Below, piece after piece: positions 24,818 to 35,654 of a stretch of 64,000 nucleotides of DNA. Origin of the DNA: Streptomyces neyagawaensis (GTDB lineage: Bacteria > Actinomycetota > Actinomycetes > Streptomycetales > Streptomycetaceae); contig NZ_JAMGBG010000008.1 in NCBI RefSeq assembly GCF_023516595.1, forward strand, positions 1-64,000, in the 5' to 3' direction. Under the pieces are notes generated by a model, which worked only from the letters and a program-made list of their open reading frames with translations, was not told the origin of the DNA and did not search any database. The first letter of the stretch is position 1; each line of letters starts with the position of its first letter. Both the position numbers and the translations under genes were made by a program.

Positions 24818-26155
24818 CTACTTCAGGTACTTCAGGCCAGGGTGCACCGCCGTGTACCCCTCCACCAGGCGTCGGGCGACGTTGACCGAGTCGACCAGGG
24901 GATGCAGGGCGAAGGCCTTGACCGCGGTGGTGCGGGAGCCCGACTCGGCGGCGGCGAGGACCTCGCGCTCGACTGCCTTGACCGCGCAGACCAGGCCGGT
25001 GGCGTGGTCGGGCAGCGGGGCGACGGCGACCGGGTGGGCGCCGTTGGCGTCGACCAGGCAGGGCACCTCGATGACCGCCTCGGTGTCGAGGACGGAGAGG
25101 GTGGCCCGGTTGCGGACGTTGAGGATGAGGGTGGTGCGCTCGTCGCGGGCGATGGCCCGCATCAGGGCGAGGGCGACCTTCTCGTAGCCGCCGGAGAGGT
25201 CGTCGGCGTCGCGTTCGCCGGCGCCCGCCGTCTCACGGTTCTCCGCCATGTAGGTGGCCTCGCGCTCGGCGCGGGTGCGGTCCCATGCCTTGAGGGCGTG
25301 GGCGTCGGGGCGGCGCATCTCCTCGTAGAAGTGGGCCTGCTGGTCCTTGAGGAAGGCGCCGCGGGTCTTCTCTGCGGCCTGGTAGGCGCGGACCGCCTCG
25401 CGGTTGAAGTAGTAGTAGTGCAGGTACTCGTTGGGGACGGCGCCCAGGGACTGGAGCCAGTCGACGCCGAAGAGTTTGCCCTCCTCGAAGGAGCCGAGGA
25501 GATCGCGGTCGGCGAGGAGGCGCGGGAGTTCGTCGCGGCCGGCGACACGCAGTCCGCGGACCCAGCCGAGGTGGTTGAGGCCGACGTAGTCGATCCAGGC
25601 CTCGCGGGGGTCGGCCCCGAGGACCCGGGCGATACGGCGGCCGAGGCCGACGGGTGAGTCGCAGATGCCGATGACGCGGTCGCCGAGGTGGCGGGACATG
25701 GCCTCGGTGACCAGGCCGGCCGGGTTGGTGAAGTTGATGACCCAGGCGTCGGGGGCGAGCCGGGCCACGCGCCGGGCGATGTCGACGGCGACGGGGACCG
25801 TGCGCAGCCCGTAGGCGATGCCGCCGGCGCCGACGGTCTCCTGGCCGAGGACGCCTTCGGCGAGGGCCACCTGTTCGTCGTGGGCCCGGCCCTCCAGGCC
25901 GCCGACGCGGATCGCGGAGAAGATGAAGTCGGCGCCGGTGAGGGCCTCGTCGAGGTCGGTGGTGGCGGTCACCTCGGGGGCGTCGGGGATGTCGGCGGCC
26001 TGCTCGGCGAGGACGCGGGTGACGGCGGAGAGCCGCTCGGCGTCCAGGTCGTGCAGGACGACATGGGTGACCCGGCCCTCGGCGCGGTCCCCGAGGAGCG
26101 CCCCGTACACGAGGGGCACCCGGAATCCTCCGCCGCCCAGAATCGTCAGCTTCAC
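24818..26155 (-). CDS. Glycoside hydrolase family 4 (6-phospho-beta-glucosidase type)
   Basis: A 445-residue NAD- and metal-dependent GH4 glycosidase. It has an N-terminal Rossmann start MKLTILGGGGFRVPLVYGAL, the metal-binding Cys in VIGICDSPVG near 170, then DYVGLNHLGWVRGL with His/Asn ligands, and NEYLHYYYFNRE. GH4 enzymes work by redox-elimination chemistry and often take 6-phospho-sugars, fitting the PfkB kinase nearby. It is in the cytosol. The DeoR gene lies 277 bases upstream on the same strand. I see no gene or clear element in that gap. Confidence 0.87.
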   Translation of the reverse strand: MKLTILGGGGFRVPLVYGALLGDRAEGRVTHVVLHDLDAERLSAVTRVLAEQAADIPDAPEVTATTDLDEALTGADFIFSAIRVGGLEGRAHDEQVALAEGVLGQETVGAGGIAYGLRTVPVAVDIARRVARLAPDAWVINFTNPAGLVTEAMSRHLGDRVIGICDSPVGLGRRIARVLGADPREAWIDYVGLNHLGWVRGLRVAGRDELPRLLADRDLLGSFEEGKLFGVDWLQSLGAVPNEYLHYYYFNREAVRAYQAAEKTRGAFLKDQQAHFYEEMRRPDAHALKAWDRTRAEREATYMAENRETAGAGERDADDLSGGYEKVALALMRAIARDERTTLILNVRNRATLSVLDTEAVIEVPCLVDANGAHPVAVAPLPDHATGLVCAVKAVEREVLAAAESGSRTTAVKAFALHPLVDSVNVARRLVEGYTAVHPGLKYLK

Positions 26156-26432
26156 GCAACTACCACCTTTGCCGATCGTGCATGTGTGCGGGCAGGCGCG
26201 GGGCCCGCCGTGCGGCCGTGGGGCCGCCCGGCGCGGAGGACCCGCGCCGTGGCGCGCGGGGGGTGCCGGTCACCGGGACACGTGTCAGCCCGCCGCGCGC
26301 CTGTGCCGCCGTGGTCGCGGTGACGGACGCGGGCCGGGCCGTCGTCGCGCACCGCACCGCCGCCCCGGGGGAGCATGCCGCCTGAGCGGTGGATCATGCC
26401 TCCGGCGGCGCGGTGGGTGCCCGGTGCGCGGT

Positions 26433-27203
26433 TCATGTCGTCACGACCTCGACCCCGGCCTCCTCGAAGGAGGAGCAGGTCGTCCCGTCCACGGGCGTGT
26501 TGGTGACCACGACGTCGAGTTCCCGGGGGCCACAGACCCGCGCCATCCCCGTACCGGGGAACTTCGCGGAGTCGGCGAGCAGGACCACCTTGTCGCTCGC
26601 CTTGATCATGGCGCGCTTGACCGGGACCTCGACGACGGTGGTGTCCATCACCTGGCCGCCGGGCCGCACCCCGCTGGTGCCGAGGAACAGCCAGTCCGCG
26701 TGCAGTTGGCGGAGGTTGTCCTCGGTGAGGAAGCCGACGAGGGAGCGGTACTCGCGGCGGACCATGCCGCCGAGCAGCACCAGCTCGATGCCCTCGTCGT
26801 CCGCGAGTTCCTCGTAGACCACCAGGTTGCTGGTGATCACGGTGAGCCTGCGGCCGTGCAGCTGCCGGGCCAGGCGGTAGGCGGTGGTCCCGATGTCGAG
26901 CAGGACGGACTGGCCGTCGCGGACCATGGAGGCGGCCCGCGCCGCTATCGCGTCCTTCTCGGCCACCCGGACCTCGGCGACCTCGGCGAAGGGCTGGTCG
27001 CCCTCGTCCACGACCGCCCCGCCGTGCACCCGGGTGAGCAGCCCTTCCTCCTCCAGCTTGACGAGGTCTCGCCGGATGGTGGCCGGGCTCACGCCGAGCT
27101 GTTCGGACAGATCGGTCACGGCAGCGGGGCCACCTGAGCGCAGGGCCCGCAGGATGAGTTGGTGTCGTCTCTCTGCCAGCACGCGCTGAACAGTACTCGT
27201 CAT
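26433..27203 (-). CDS. DeoR-family sugar-responsive repressor
   Basis: A 256-residue DeoR regulator. The N-terminal HTH covers residues 14-57 (AVTDLSEQLGVSPATIRRDL), followed by a sugar-phosphate-sensing domain with LLDIGTTAYRLARQL, TVITSNLVVYEELAD and LLADSAKF, typical of the DeoR effector fold. The ATG at 27203 is taken because the only upstream in-frame start is a TTG with no ribosome site. It diverges from the kinase/ABC operon across about 106 bases and is upstream of the GH4 gene, so it likely controls both directions. Effectors in this family are usually phosphorylated sugars. Confidence 0.83.
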   Translation of the reverse strand: MTSTVQRVLAERRHQLILRALRSGGPAAVTDLSEQLGVSPATIRRDLVKLEEEGLLTRVHGGAVVDEGDQPFAEVAEVRVAEKDAIAARAASMVRDGQSVLLDIGTTAYRLARQLHGRRLTVITSNLVVYEELADDEGIELVLLGGMVRREYRSLVGFLTEDNLRQLHADWLFLGTSGVRPGGQVMDTTVVEVPVKRAMIKASDKVVLLADSAKFPGTGMARVCGPRELDVVVTNTPVDGTTCSSFEEAGVEVVTT

Positions 27204-27238
27204 CCCCAATCATTTCCATGCTCACTTCTGCTCGGGTA

Positions 27239-27267
27239 TTGACCAATCTCTCGGATCAGCGCACGAT
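27239..27267 (+). promoter_or_regulatory. Candidate promoter for the kinase/ABC transporter operon
   Basis: TTGACC (27239-27244) and CACGAT (27262-27267) are separated by 17 bases in the divergent DeoR/kinase gap, 43 bases before the GTG start. The -10 is weak, so this is tentative. Confidence 0.35.
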
Positions 27268-27309
27268 TCCCGGCATCGAATTTGAAGAGTTCTGACGAGA
27301 GGTGCACGC

Positions 27310-28329
27310 GTGGACGACGACCGGCCCGATGTGCTGCTGACCGGGCTGCTCTTCTACGACCTCGTGCTCACGGGGCTGGGAAGGCCGCCGACTCCCGGCG
27401 AGGAGATCTGGACCGACGGCATGGGCTGCGGACCAGGCGGCATCGCCAACCTGGCGGTGGCCACCGCCCGTTTCGGCCTGCGTACCTCCCTGGCCACGGT
27501 CTTCGGCGACGACTACTACGGCGCGTACTGCCGTGAGGTCCTCGCCGGGCAGGAGGGCGTGGACCTCTCGCTCTCGCGCACCGCGGACGGCTGGCACACC
27601 CCCGTCACCGTCTCCCTGGCCCAGGGCCACGACCGGGCCCTGGTCACCCACGGCCAGGAGCCGCCGTACTCGCAGGACGCGCTGATGGGCGACCCGCCCG
27701 AGTCGCGTACCGCGCTCGTGCACATCGAGGCGGAGCCGCGCGAGTGGCTCGCGAAGGCGGCAGCGAACGGCACACACATCTACGCGGACGTCGGCTGGGA
27801 CCCCACCCAGCAGTGGTCGCGTGAACTCCTCGACCAACTCGCCCTGTGCCACGCCTTCCTCCCCAACGAGACCGAGGCGATGGCCTACACCCGTACCGAC
27901 GGCGCGGTGGCCGCGCTCGGCACGCTCTCCGAGCTGGTGCCGGTCGCGGTCGTCACCCGCGGCGGAGCCGGCGCGATCGGCGTCGACCAGACGACCGGCG
28001 AGTACGCCGAGGCCCCCGCCCTCGACGTGGACGTCCTCGACACGACCGGCGCGGGGGACGTGTTCGGCGCGAGCTTCGTCGCGGCCTCCCTCGGCGGCTG
28101 GCCGCTGGAGGAACGGCTGCGGTTCGCCGTCCTGGCCGCCGGCCTGTCGGTACGGCACCACGGCGGGGCACTCGCGGCCCCCGGCTGGTACGGCGTCGAG
28201 CGCTGGTGGCGCTCGCTGACTGACCCCGCCCTCAAGAAGACCTACGGCTTCCTCGCGGACCGCATCCCCGCGGACACCGGACCTCCGGTGCGCCACGCCC
28301 CGGTCACCCCACCCGCACGGCTGCCCTGA
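27310..28329 (+). CDS. PfkB-family carbohydrate kinase
   Basis: A 339-residue ribokinase-type sugar kinase. The substrate-side glycines are in GMGCGPGGIANLAVATARFG near residue 40. The ATP/anion-hole motif DTTGAGDVFGASF has the catalytic Asp near residue 246. It starts with GTG at 27310. As the first gene of the plus-strand run, it would phosphorylate the sugar delivered by the ABC importer that follows, or released by the glycosidases. That would supply the phospho-sugar expected by GH4 and by the DeoR sensor. The exact sugar is unknown. Confidence 0.85.
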   Translation: MDDDRPDVLLTGLLFYDLVLTGLGRPPTPGEEIWTDGMGCGPGGIANLAVATARFGLRTSLATVFGDDYYGAYCREVLAGQEGVDLSLSRTADGWHTPVTVSLAQGHDRALVTHGQEPPYSQDALMGDPPESRTALVHIEAEPREWLAKAAANGTHIYADVGWDPTQQWSRELLDQLALCHAFLPNETEAMAYTRTDGAVAALGTLSELVPVAVVTRGGAGAIGVDQTTGEYAEAPALDVDVLDTTGAGDVFGASFVAASLGGWPLEERLRFAVLAAGLSVRHHGGALAAPGWYGVERWWRSLTDPALKKTYGFLADRIPADTGPPVRHAPVTPPARLP

Positions 28330-28384
28330 ACCCCCCGGAAAAACGCCCCTCAGTACCACGAACAGGAACAAACAGGAGTGTCCC

Positions 28385-29665
28385 GTGGACCTTTCTCGTA
28401 GAGGCTTCCTCCAGGCCGCCGTCTTCACCGCGGCAGCCTCCGGACTGACCGTCGCCTGTGGCGGCGACTCGGAGTCCGGCGGTACCAAGAACGGCAAGAA
28501 CCTGACCATGTGGTACTGGGGCGGCGCCCTCAGCGACAAGGTGGTCGCCGAGGCCAAGACGCACTTCAAGAGCCAGATCAAGCTGACCAGCGCCTCCATA
28601 GGCGGCGACTTCAAGCAGAAGCTGACCACCACCCTCGCGGCGGGCGGCTCCTCCGTCCCCGACATCACCGGCATCAAGGGCGAGGACATCGCGTCCTTCC
28701 TGCCCAACGCCGACCGCTTCCTCGACCTGAACGAGCTGGGCTTCAAGAAGCTCTCGTCGCAGTACCTGGAGTGGAAGACGAAGCTCGCCCAGACCAAGGA
28801 CGGCAAGCAGATCGGGTTCCCGATCGACATCGGCCCCACCGCGCTCTTCTACCGCGCCGACCAGTTCGACAAGGCCGGGCTGCCCAGCGAGCCGGACAAG
28901 GTCGCCGCCGAGGCCAAGACCTGGGAGGACTACTTCGCGCTCGGCACCGAACTGAAGAAGGCCCTGCCGGGCACCTTCCTGATCAACAACATGGGCTCGG
29001 TGTTCAGCATCGCCGTCGGCCAGGGCACCAAGCGGTTCATCGACCAGGACAACCACTTCATCGGCGACCAGGAGCACATCCGTGCCGCCTGGGACACGGC
29101 GGTCCGCGCCTACCGGCTGGGCCTCGACGCCAAGATCAACGACCAGAGCTGGAACTCCGCCGTCGGCAAGACCCTGACCACCGAAGTGGGCGCCGCCTGG
29201 CACGCGTTGGACATCGAGTCGGCGGCCCCGGCCACCAAGGGCAAATGGCGGGTCTGCGCGACTCCGGGCGGGCCAGCCAACCAGGGCGGCTCGTATCTGA
29301 CCCTGCCCAAGCAGTGCCGGAACCCCGAAGAGGCGTTCAAGATCATCAGCTGGATCCTCAGCCCGGAGAACAACGCCAAGAGCTTCGCCGACGCCACCAT
29401 CTTCCCCGCCTCCCCGGCCACGTACGCGATGGAGGCCATGACGGGCCCCGACGCCTTCTTCGGCGGACAGAAGATCATCGAGGTCTTCGGCCCGGCCGCC
29501 GAGGCCATCCCCGTCAGCTACGAGGCGCCCGCCGACTCCGCGGTCATGGCGCCCTTCATGGCCGAGCTGACCAGCATCGAGGCCAAGGGCAAGAAGCCCG
29601 ACGACGCCTGGAAGGACGCGGTCTCCCAGGCCAAGCAGATCGCCCGGCGACAGGGGGTGAGCTGA
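28385..29665 (+). CDS. ABC sugar transporter, solute-binding lipoprotein
   Basis: A 426-residue family-1 extracellular solute-binding protein. The N-terminus combines a Tat-like SRRGFLQ with a lipobox LTVAC (Cys25), so it is exported, perhaps folded, and lipid-anchored. The mature protein has the periplasmic-binding fold with aromatic residues (MWYWGGALSDK, KLAQTKDGKQIGFPIDIGP) typical of oligosaccharide binders. It lies 55 bases after the kinase gene, and the first permease gene begins one base after its stop codon. The ligand is not readable. The context suggests an alpha-mannoside or beta-galactoside. Confidence 0.88.
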   Translation: MDLSRRGFLQAAVFTAAASGLTVACGGDSESGGTKNGKNLTMWYWGGALSDKVVAEAKTHFKSQIKLTSASIGGDFKQKLTTTLAAGGSSVPDITGIKGEDIASFLPNADRFLDLNELGFKKLSSQYLEWKTKLAQTKDGKQIGFPIDIGPTALFYRADQFDKAGLPSEPDKVAAEAKTWEDYFALGTELKKALPGTFLINNMGSVFSIAVGQGTKRFIDQDNHFIGDQEHIRAAWDTAVRAYRLGLDAKINDQSWNSAVGKTLTTEVGAAWHALDIESAAPATKGKWRVCATPGGPANQGGSYLTLPKQCRNPEEAFKIISWILSPENNAKSFADATIFPASPATYAMEAMTGPDAFFGGQKIIEVFGPAAEAIPVSYEAPADSAVMAPFMAELTSIEAKGKKPDDAWKDAVSQAKQIARRQGVS

Positions 29666-29666
29666 G

Positions 29667-30674
29667 GTGTCGTCACCTCCGGTCACCGGCCCCGCCGCGG
29701 TGCGCGAGCACCGCGGCGGGCCGGGCCCGGCCCGCTTCCGCCCGCGGCGCACCCCGCCCGCGGGCGCCGCTCGGCCCGCACGCCGCGGGATCCTGTCGTA
29801 CTGGCGGCAGTACCTGGCGATCTCGCCCTTCTATCTGATCTTCACGGTCTTCTCCTTCGGGCCCGTCTTCTACTCGCTGTATCTGGCCTTCCAGCGCTAC
29901 GACGGCCTGGGCACCAAGCAGTTCGTGGGGCTCCAGCAGTTCGAGTTCCTCTGGAACGACCCCGTCTTCTGGCTGTCGATCCGCAACACCCTGGTCATCT
30001 GGGTGCTGTCGACCGTCCCCACGCTCTTCGGCGCCCTCGTCCTCGCGACGCTGCTGCACTCGGTACGCCGCTTCAAGGGCTTCTACCGCATCGCCCTCTA
30101 CGTGCCGAACGTGACGTCGATCGTCGCCGTGGCGATCTTCTTCGCGGCGGTGTTCAGCAACGACTTCGGTCTGGTCAACGCGATCCTGGGCATGGTCGGC
30201 ATCGATCCGGTGCCCTGGCTGAGCGATCCATGGCTGATCAAGGTGGTCATCGCGCTGCTGATGACCTGGATGTGGACCGGCTACAACATGATCATCTACC
30301 TGGCCGGCCTCCAGGCCATCCCGCAGTCGGTCTACGAGGCGGCCAGGATGGACGGCGCCGGACCCATCCGCACGTTCTTCCAGATCACCATTCCGATCAT
30401 GCGGCCGATCATCCTGTTCACCGTCGTCATCTCGACCATCAACGGTCTGCAGAGCTTCAGTGAACCCCAGGTCCTGTTCGCCAGCAACGCCGCCAACCAG
30501 AACCTCGGCGGGCCGGGGCAGGCCGGTCTGACCACGCTGCTGTACTTCTACCAGTCGGCCTTCCTCGACAACGACTACGGCTACGGCGCGGCCATCGTGT
30601 GGGCCTTCTTCGTACTGATCATCGTGCTCGTCGCCGTCAACTGGCGCATCGTGCAACGAGGGAGGAAGCCATGA
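29667..30674 (+). CDS. ABC sugar transporter permease, MalF type
   Basis: A 335-residue inner-membrane permease with six predicted membrane segments after a 40-residue Pro/Arg-rich cytoplasmic start. The EAA loop that contacts the ATPase is YEAARMDGAGPIRTFFQITI near residue 225. The GTG at 29667 comes directly after the binding-protein stop. Its own stop overlaps the next permease start as ATGA. No ATPase gene is encoded in the cluster. Streptomycete sugar importers commonly borrow the shared ATPase MsiK. Confidence 0.88.
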   Translation: MSSPPVTGPAAVREHRGGPGPARFRPRRTPPAGAARPARRGILSYWRQYLAISPFYLIFTVFSFGPVFYSLYLAFQRYDGLGTKQFVGLQQFEFLWNDPVFWLSIRNTLVIWVLSTVPTLFGALVLATLLHSVRRFKGFYRIALYVPNVTSIVAVAIFFAAVFSNDFGLVNAILGMVGIDPVPWLSDPWLIKVVIALLMTWMWTGYNMIIYLAGLQAIPQSVYEAARMDGAGPIRTFFQITIPIMRPIILFTVVISTINGLQSFSEPQVLFASNAANQNLGGPGQAGLTTLLYFYQSAFLDNDYGYGAAIVWAFFVLIIVLVAVNWRIVQRGRKP

Positions 30675-31540
30675 CGACAGCCGTCACGCCACGGCCGGCC
30701 ACGGGCGCGAAGCGGCCACGTCGCCCCAGGGGCCTGTCCGCCCACCTCTTCCTGATCCTGGCCGTCGCGATCTCGGTCTTCCCGTTCCTGTGGACGATCG
30801 TGATGGCGACCAACACCACCCGCGACATCTACAAGAGCCCCCCGAAGCTGACCTTCGGCTCCCACTTGCTGGAGAACATCAGGGGTGTGCTCGACACGGT
30901 CGACTTCTTCGGGTCGATGCTCAACACGATCCTCGTCGCCTGCGTCACCACGGTCCTGGTGCTGTTCGTCGACTCCCTCGCGGCCTTCGCCTTCGCCAAG
31001 TTCGACTTCCCCGGGCGCAAAATCCTCTTCGCCACGCTGCTGGTGTTCATGATGCTGCCGCTCCAGCTGGCCGTCCTGCCGCAGTTCATCCTGATGTCGG
31101 AGGTCGGCTGGGTCGGCATGCTCAAGGCACTGGTGTGGCCCGCCCTGTCCAACGCCTTCGGCATCTTCTGGCTGCGCCAGTACATCGAGAACGGCGTGCC
31201 CGACGAACTGCTCGACGCGGCCCGCATCGACGGCGCCGGGTTCTTCCGCCAGTACTGGAACGTCGCCCTGCCGATGATCAAACCCGCGATGTCGTTCCTC
31301 GCCATCTACGCCTTCGTCGGCGCCTGGAACGACTACGTGTGGCCGCTGATCGTGCTCACCAACCCGGACCACGTCACGCTCCAGGTGGAGCTGGCCCAGC
31401 TCAACGTCGGCCACAACACCGACTACAGCATGGTCATGGCCGGTGTGCTCATGGCGTCCCTCCCGCTGGTGATCGTGTTCTCCGTCTTCGCCCGCGGATT
31501 CATCGCGGGAGCCACCGAAGGTGCGGTACAAGGCACCTGA
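30671..31540 (+). CDS. ABC sugar transporter permease, MalG type
   Basis: A 289-residue second permease subunit with six membrane segments. Its EAA loop is LDAARIDGAGFFRQYWNVAL near residue 190. The ATG at 30671 overlaps the first permease stop, with GGAGGAAG just upstream. Together with the upstream binding protein and permease it forms a CUT1-type importer. The phosphodiesterase gene follows after 27 bases, so all these genes are probably in one transcript. Confidence 0.88.
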   Translation: MTTAVTPRPATGAKRPRRPRGLSAHLFLILAVAISVFPFLWTIVMATNTTRDIYKSPPKLTFGSHLLENIRGVLDTVDFFGSMLNTILVACVTTVLVLFVDSLAAFAFAKFDFPGRKILFATLLVFMMLPLQLAVLPQFILMSEVGWVGMLKALVWPALSNAFGIFWLRQYIENGVPDELLDAARIDGAGFFRQYWNVALPMIKPAMSFLAIYAFVGAWNDYVWPLIVLTNPDHVTLQVELAQLNVGHNTDYSMVMAGVLMASLPLVIVFSVFARGFIAGATEGAVQGT

Positions 31541-31567
31541 CACACCCTGTCGAGAGAGAGGTGCACC

Positions 31568-32527
31568 GTGGTGGATGTCGTCGGAGCGGGACGACCGGAG
31601 CGGGGCAAGGTGCTCGTGGTGGGCATGGACGGACTGCGCTTCGACCGGCTGATGCGGTCGCCGTCCACGGCTCCCGTCCTGCACGGCCTGATGGCCGCCG
31701 GCGCCTACGGCAGCAGTCTGCTGCCCTATGGCGAGGCGGACGGCGAGGCCGGGCACGGGCCGACCACGAGCATGGCCTACACGGACTCGGGGCCGGGCTG
31801 GTCGAGCATCATGACCGGGGTGTGGCCCGACCGGCACGGGGTGACCGGCAACGACTTCGTCGGCGCCGACTACGCCCGCTACCCCGACTTCCTCACCCGC
31901 GCCGCCTCCGTGCGGCCGGGCCTGCGCACGGCGGCCGCGGTGTCCTGGCCGACCCTGATCCGCCGCGGCACCCTCGGCCGCGGCATCGGCCGCCGGGTGC
32001 GCTTCAACGGCGAACGCCGCGGGTACGGGACCGCGGACCGCCTCGTCGCCCGCACCGCCCTGCGCTGGCTCACCAAGAGGGACCCCGACGCCCTGTTCGT
32101 GTATCTGGGCGCCACCGACGAGGCCGGCCACGACACCGGCCCCCTCTCCCCCGCCTACGACCAGGCCCTCCTCGACCAGGACGCCCACCTCGGGCGGCTG
32201 TTGGACGCCCTCGAGGCCCGGCGCTCCGACCCCGCCCGCGCGGACGAGCGGTGGACGGTGCTGGTCACCACGGACCACGGGCACCGTGACGGCGGCGGCC
32301 ACGGCGGCGACAGCCACGCCGAGCGCGAGGTGTTCGTCGTCCTCGCCGAGCCCGGCATGCCCGGCGGCACCCGTCTCGACGAACCCCGGCTCGTCGACAT
32401 CGCCCCCACCGCCCTGGACCGGCTCGGCATCCCCGTCGACCCGGAGTGGAACCTCGCGGGCCACGTCCTGCCCCGGCCGGCCCCGGACCCCATATCGCCC
32501 CCGCCCCCGCCCCCGGAACGGTCATGA
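31568..32527 (+). CDS. Alkaline-phosphatase-superfamily phosphodiesterase/nucleotide pyrophosphatase
   Basis: A 319-residue cytosolic enzyme of the NPP/phosphodiesterase branch. The metal and nucleophile set is visible: VVGMDGLRFD (Asp), the nucleophile region MAYTDSGPGWSS, GATDEAGHDTG and TTDHGHRDGGGHGG. It lacks a signal peptide, so it would cleave a phosphoester or phosphodiester after import. The GTG at 31568 follows GAGAGAGGTG. Its stop overlaps a 27-codon frame at 32524, which in turn overlaps the beta-galactosidase start. The Pro-rich C-terminus looks disordered. Confidence 0.82.
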   Translation: MVDVVGAGRPERGKVLVVGMDGLRFDRLMRSPSTAPVLHGLMAAGAYGSSLLPYGEADGEAGHGPTTSMAYTDSGPGWSSIMTGVWPDRHGVTGNDFVGADYARYPDFLTRAASVRPGLRTAAAVSWPTLIRRGTLGRGIGRRVRFNGERRGYGTADRLVARTALRWLTKRDPDALFVYLGATDEAGHDTGPLSPAYDQALLDQDAHLGRLLDALEARRSDPARADERWTVLVTTDHGHRDGGGHGGDSHAEREVFVVLAEPGMPGGTRLDEPRLVDIAPTALDRLGIPVDPEWNLAGHVLPRPAPDPISPPPPPPERS

Positions 32528-32603
32528 CCGACGCACTCCTCGCCCCCGCCCACCCACCGGCCGACCACGCCACCGGCGGCCTCGGTACGGAGGCCGCCCA
32601 CCG

Positions 32604-32607
<4 letters not shown>
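32524..32607 (+). CDS. 27-codon frame coupling the phosphodiesterase and beta-galactosidase genes
   Basis: The ATG overlaps the phosphodiesterase stop (ATGA) and the TGA overlaps the beta-galactosidase start (ATGA), so translation can pass through all three frames. The peptide is MTDALLAPAHPPADHATGGL plus seven residues and has no recognisable motif. The role may be purely translational coupling. The beta-galactosidase Shine-Dalgarno (ACGGAGG) lies inside it. Confidence 0.5.
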
Positions 32608-35585
<2,978 letters not shown>

Positions 35586-35654
35586 ACCCCACCCCCCTCG
35601 TCCTTCCCTCTCCCCTTTCCTCTCGGACCTTCACGGACTTCCCACGGAGCACAG

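Noticed and set aside
26156..26432. Short minus-strand frame in the gap between the GH4 and DeoR genes
   Set aside because: No ribosome-binding site, no conserved motif and Arg/Ala/Pro-rich composition. I see no gene in this gap.
27310..31540. Search for an ATPase subunit within the sugar ABC operon
   Set aside because: No Walker A/ABC signature sequence is present in the cluster. The missing ATPase is normal for streptomycete sugar importers that share MsiK, so it is not counted as damage.
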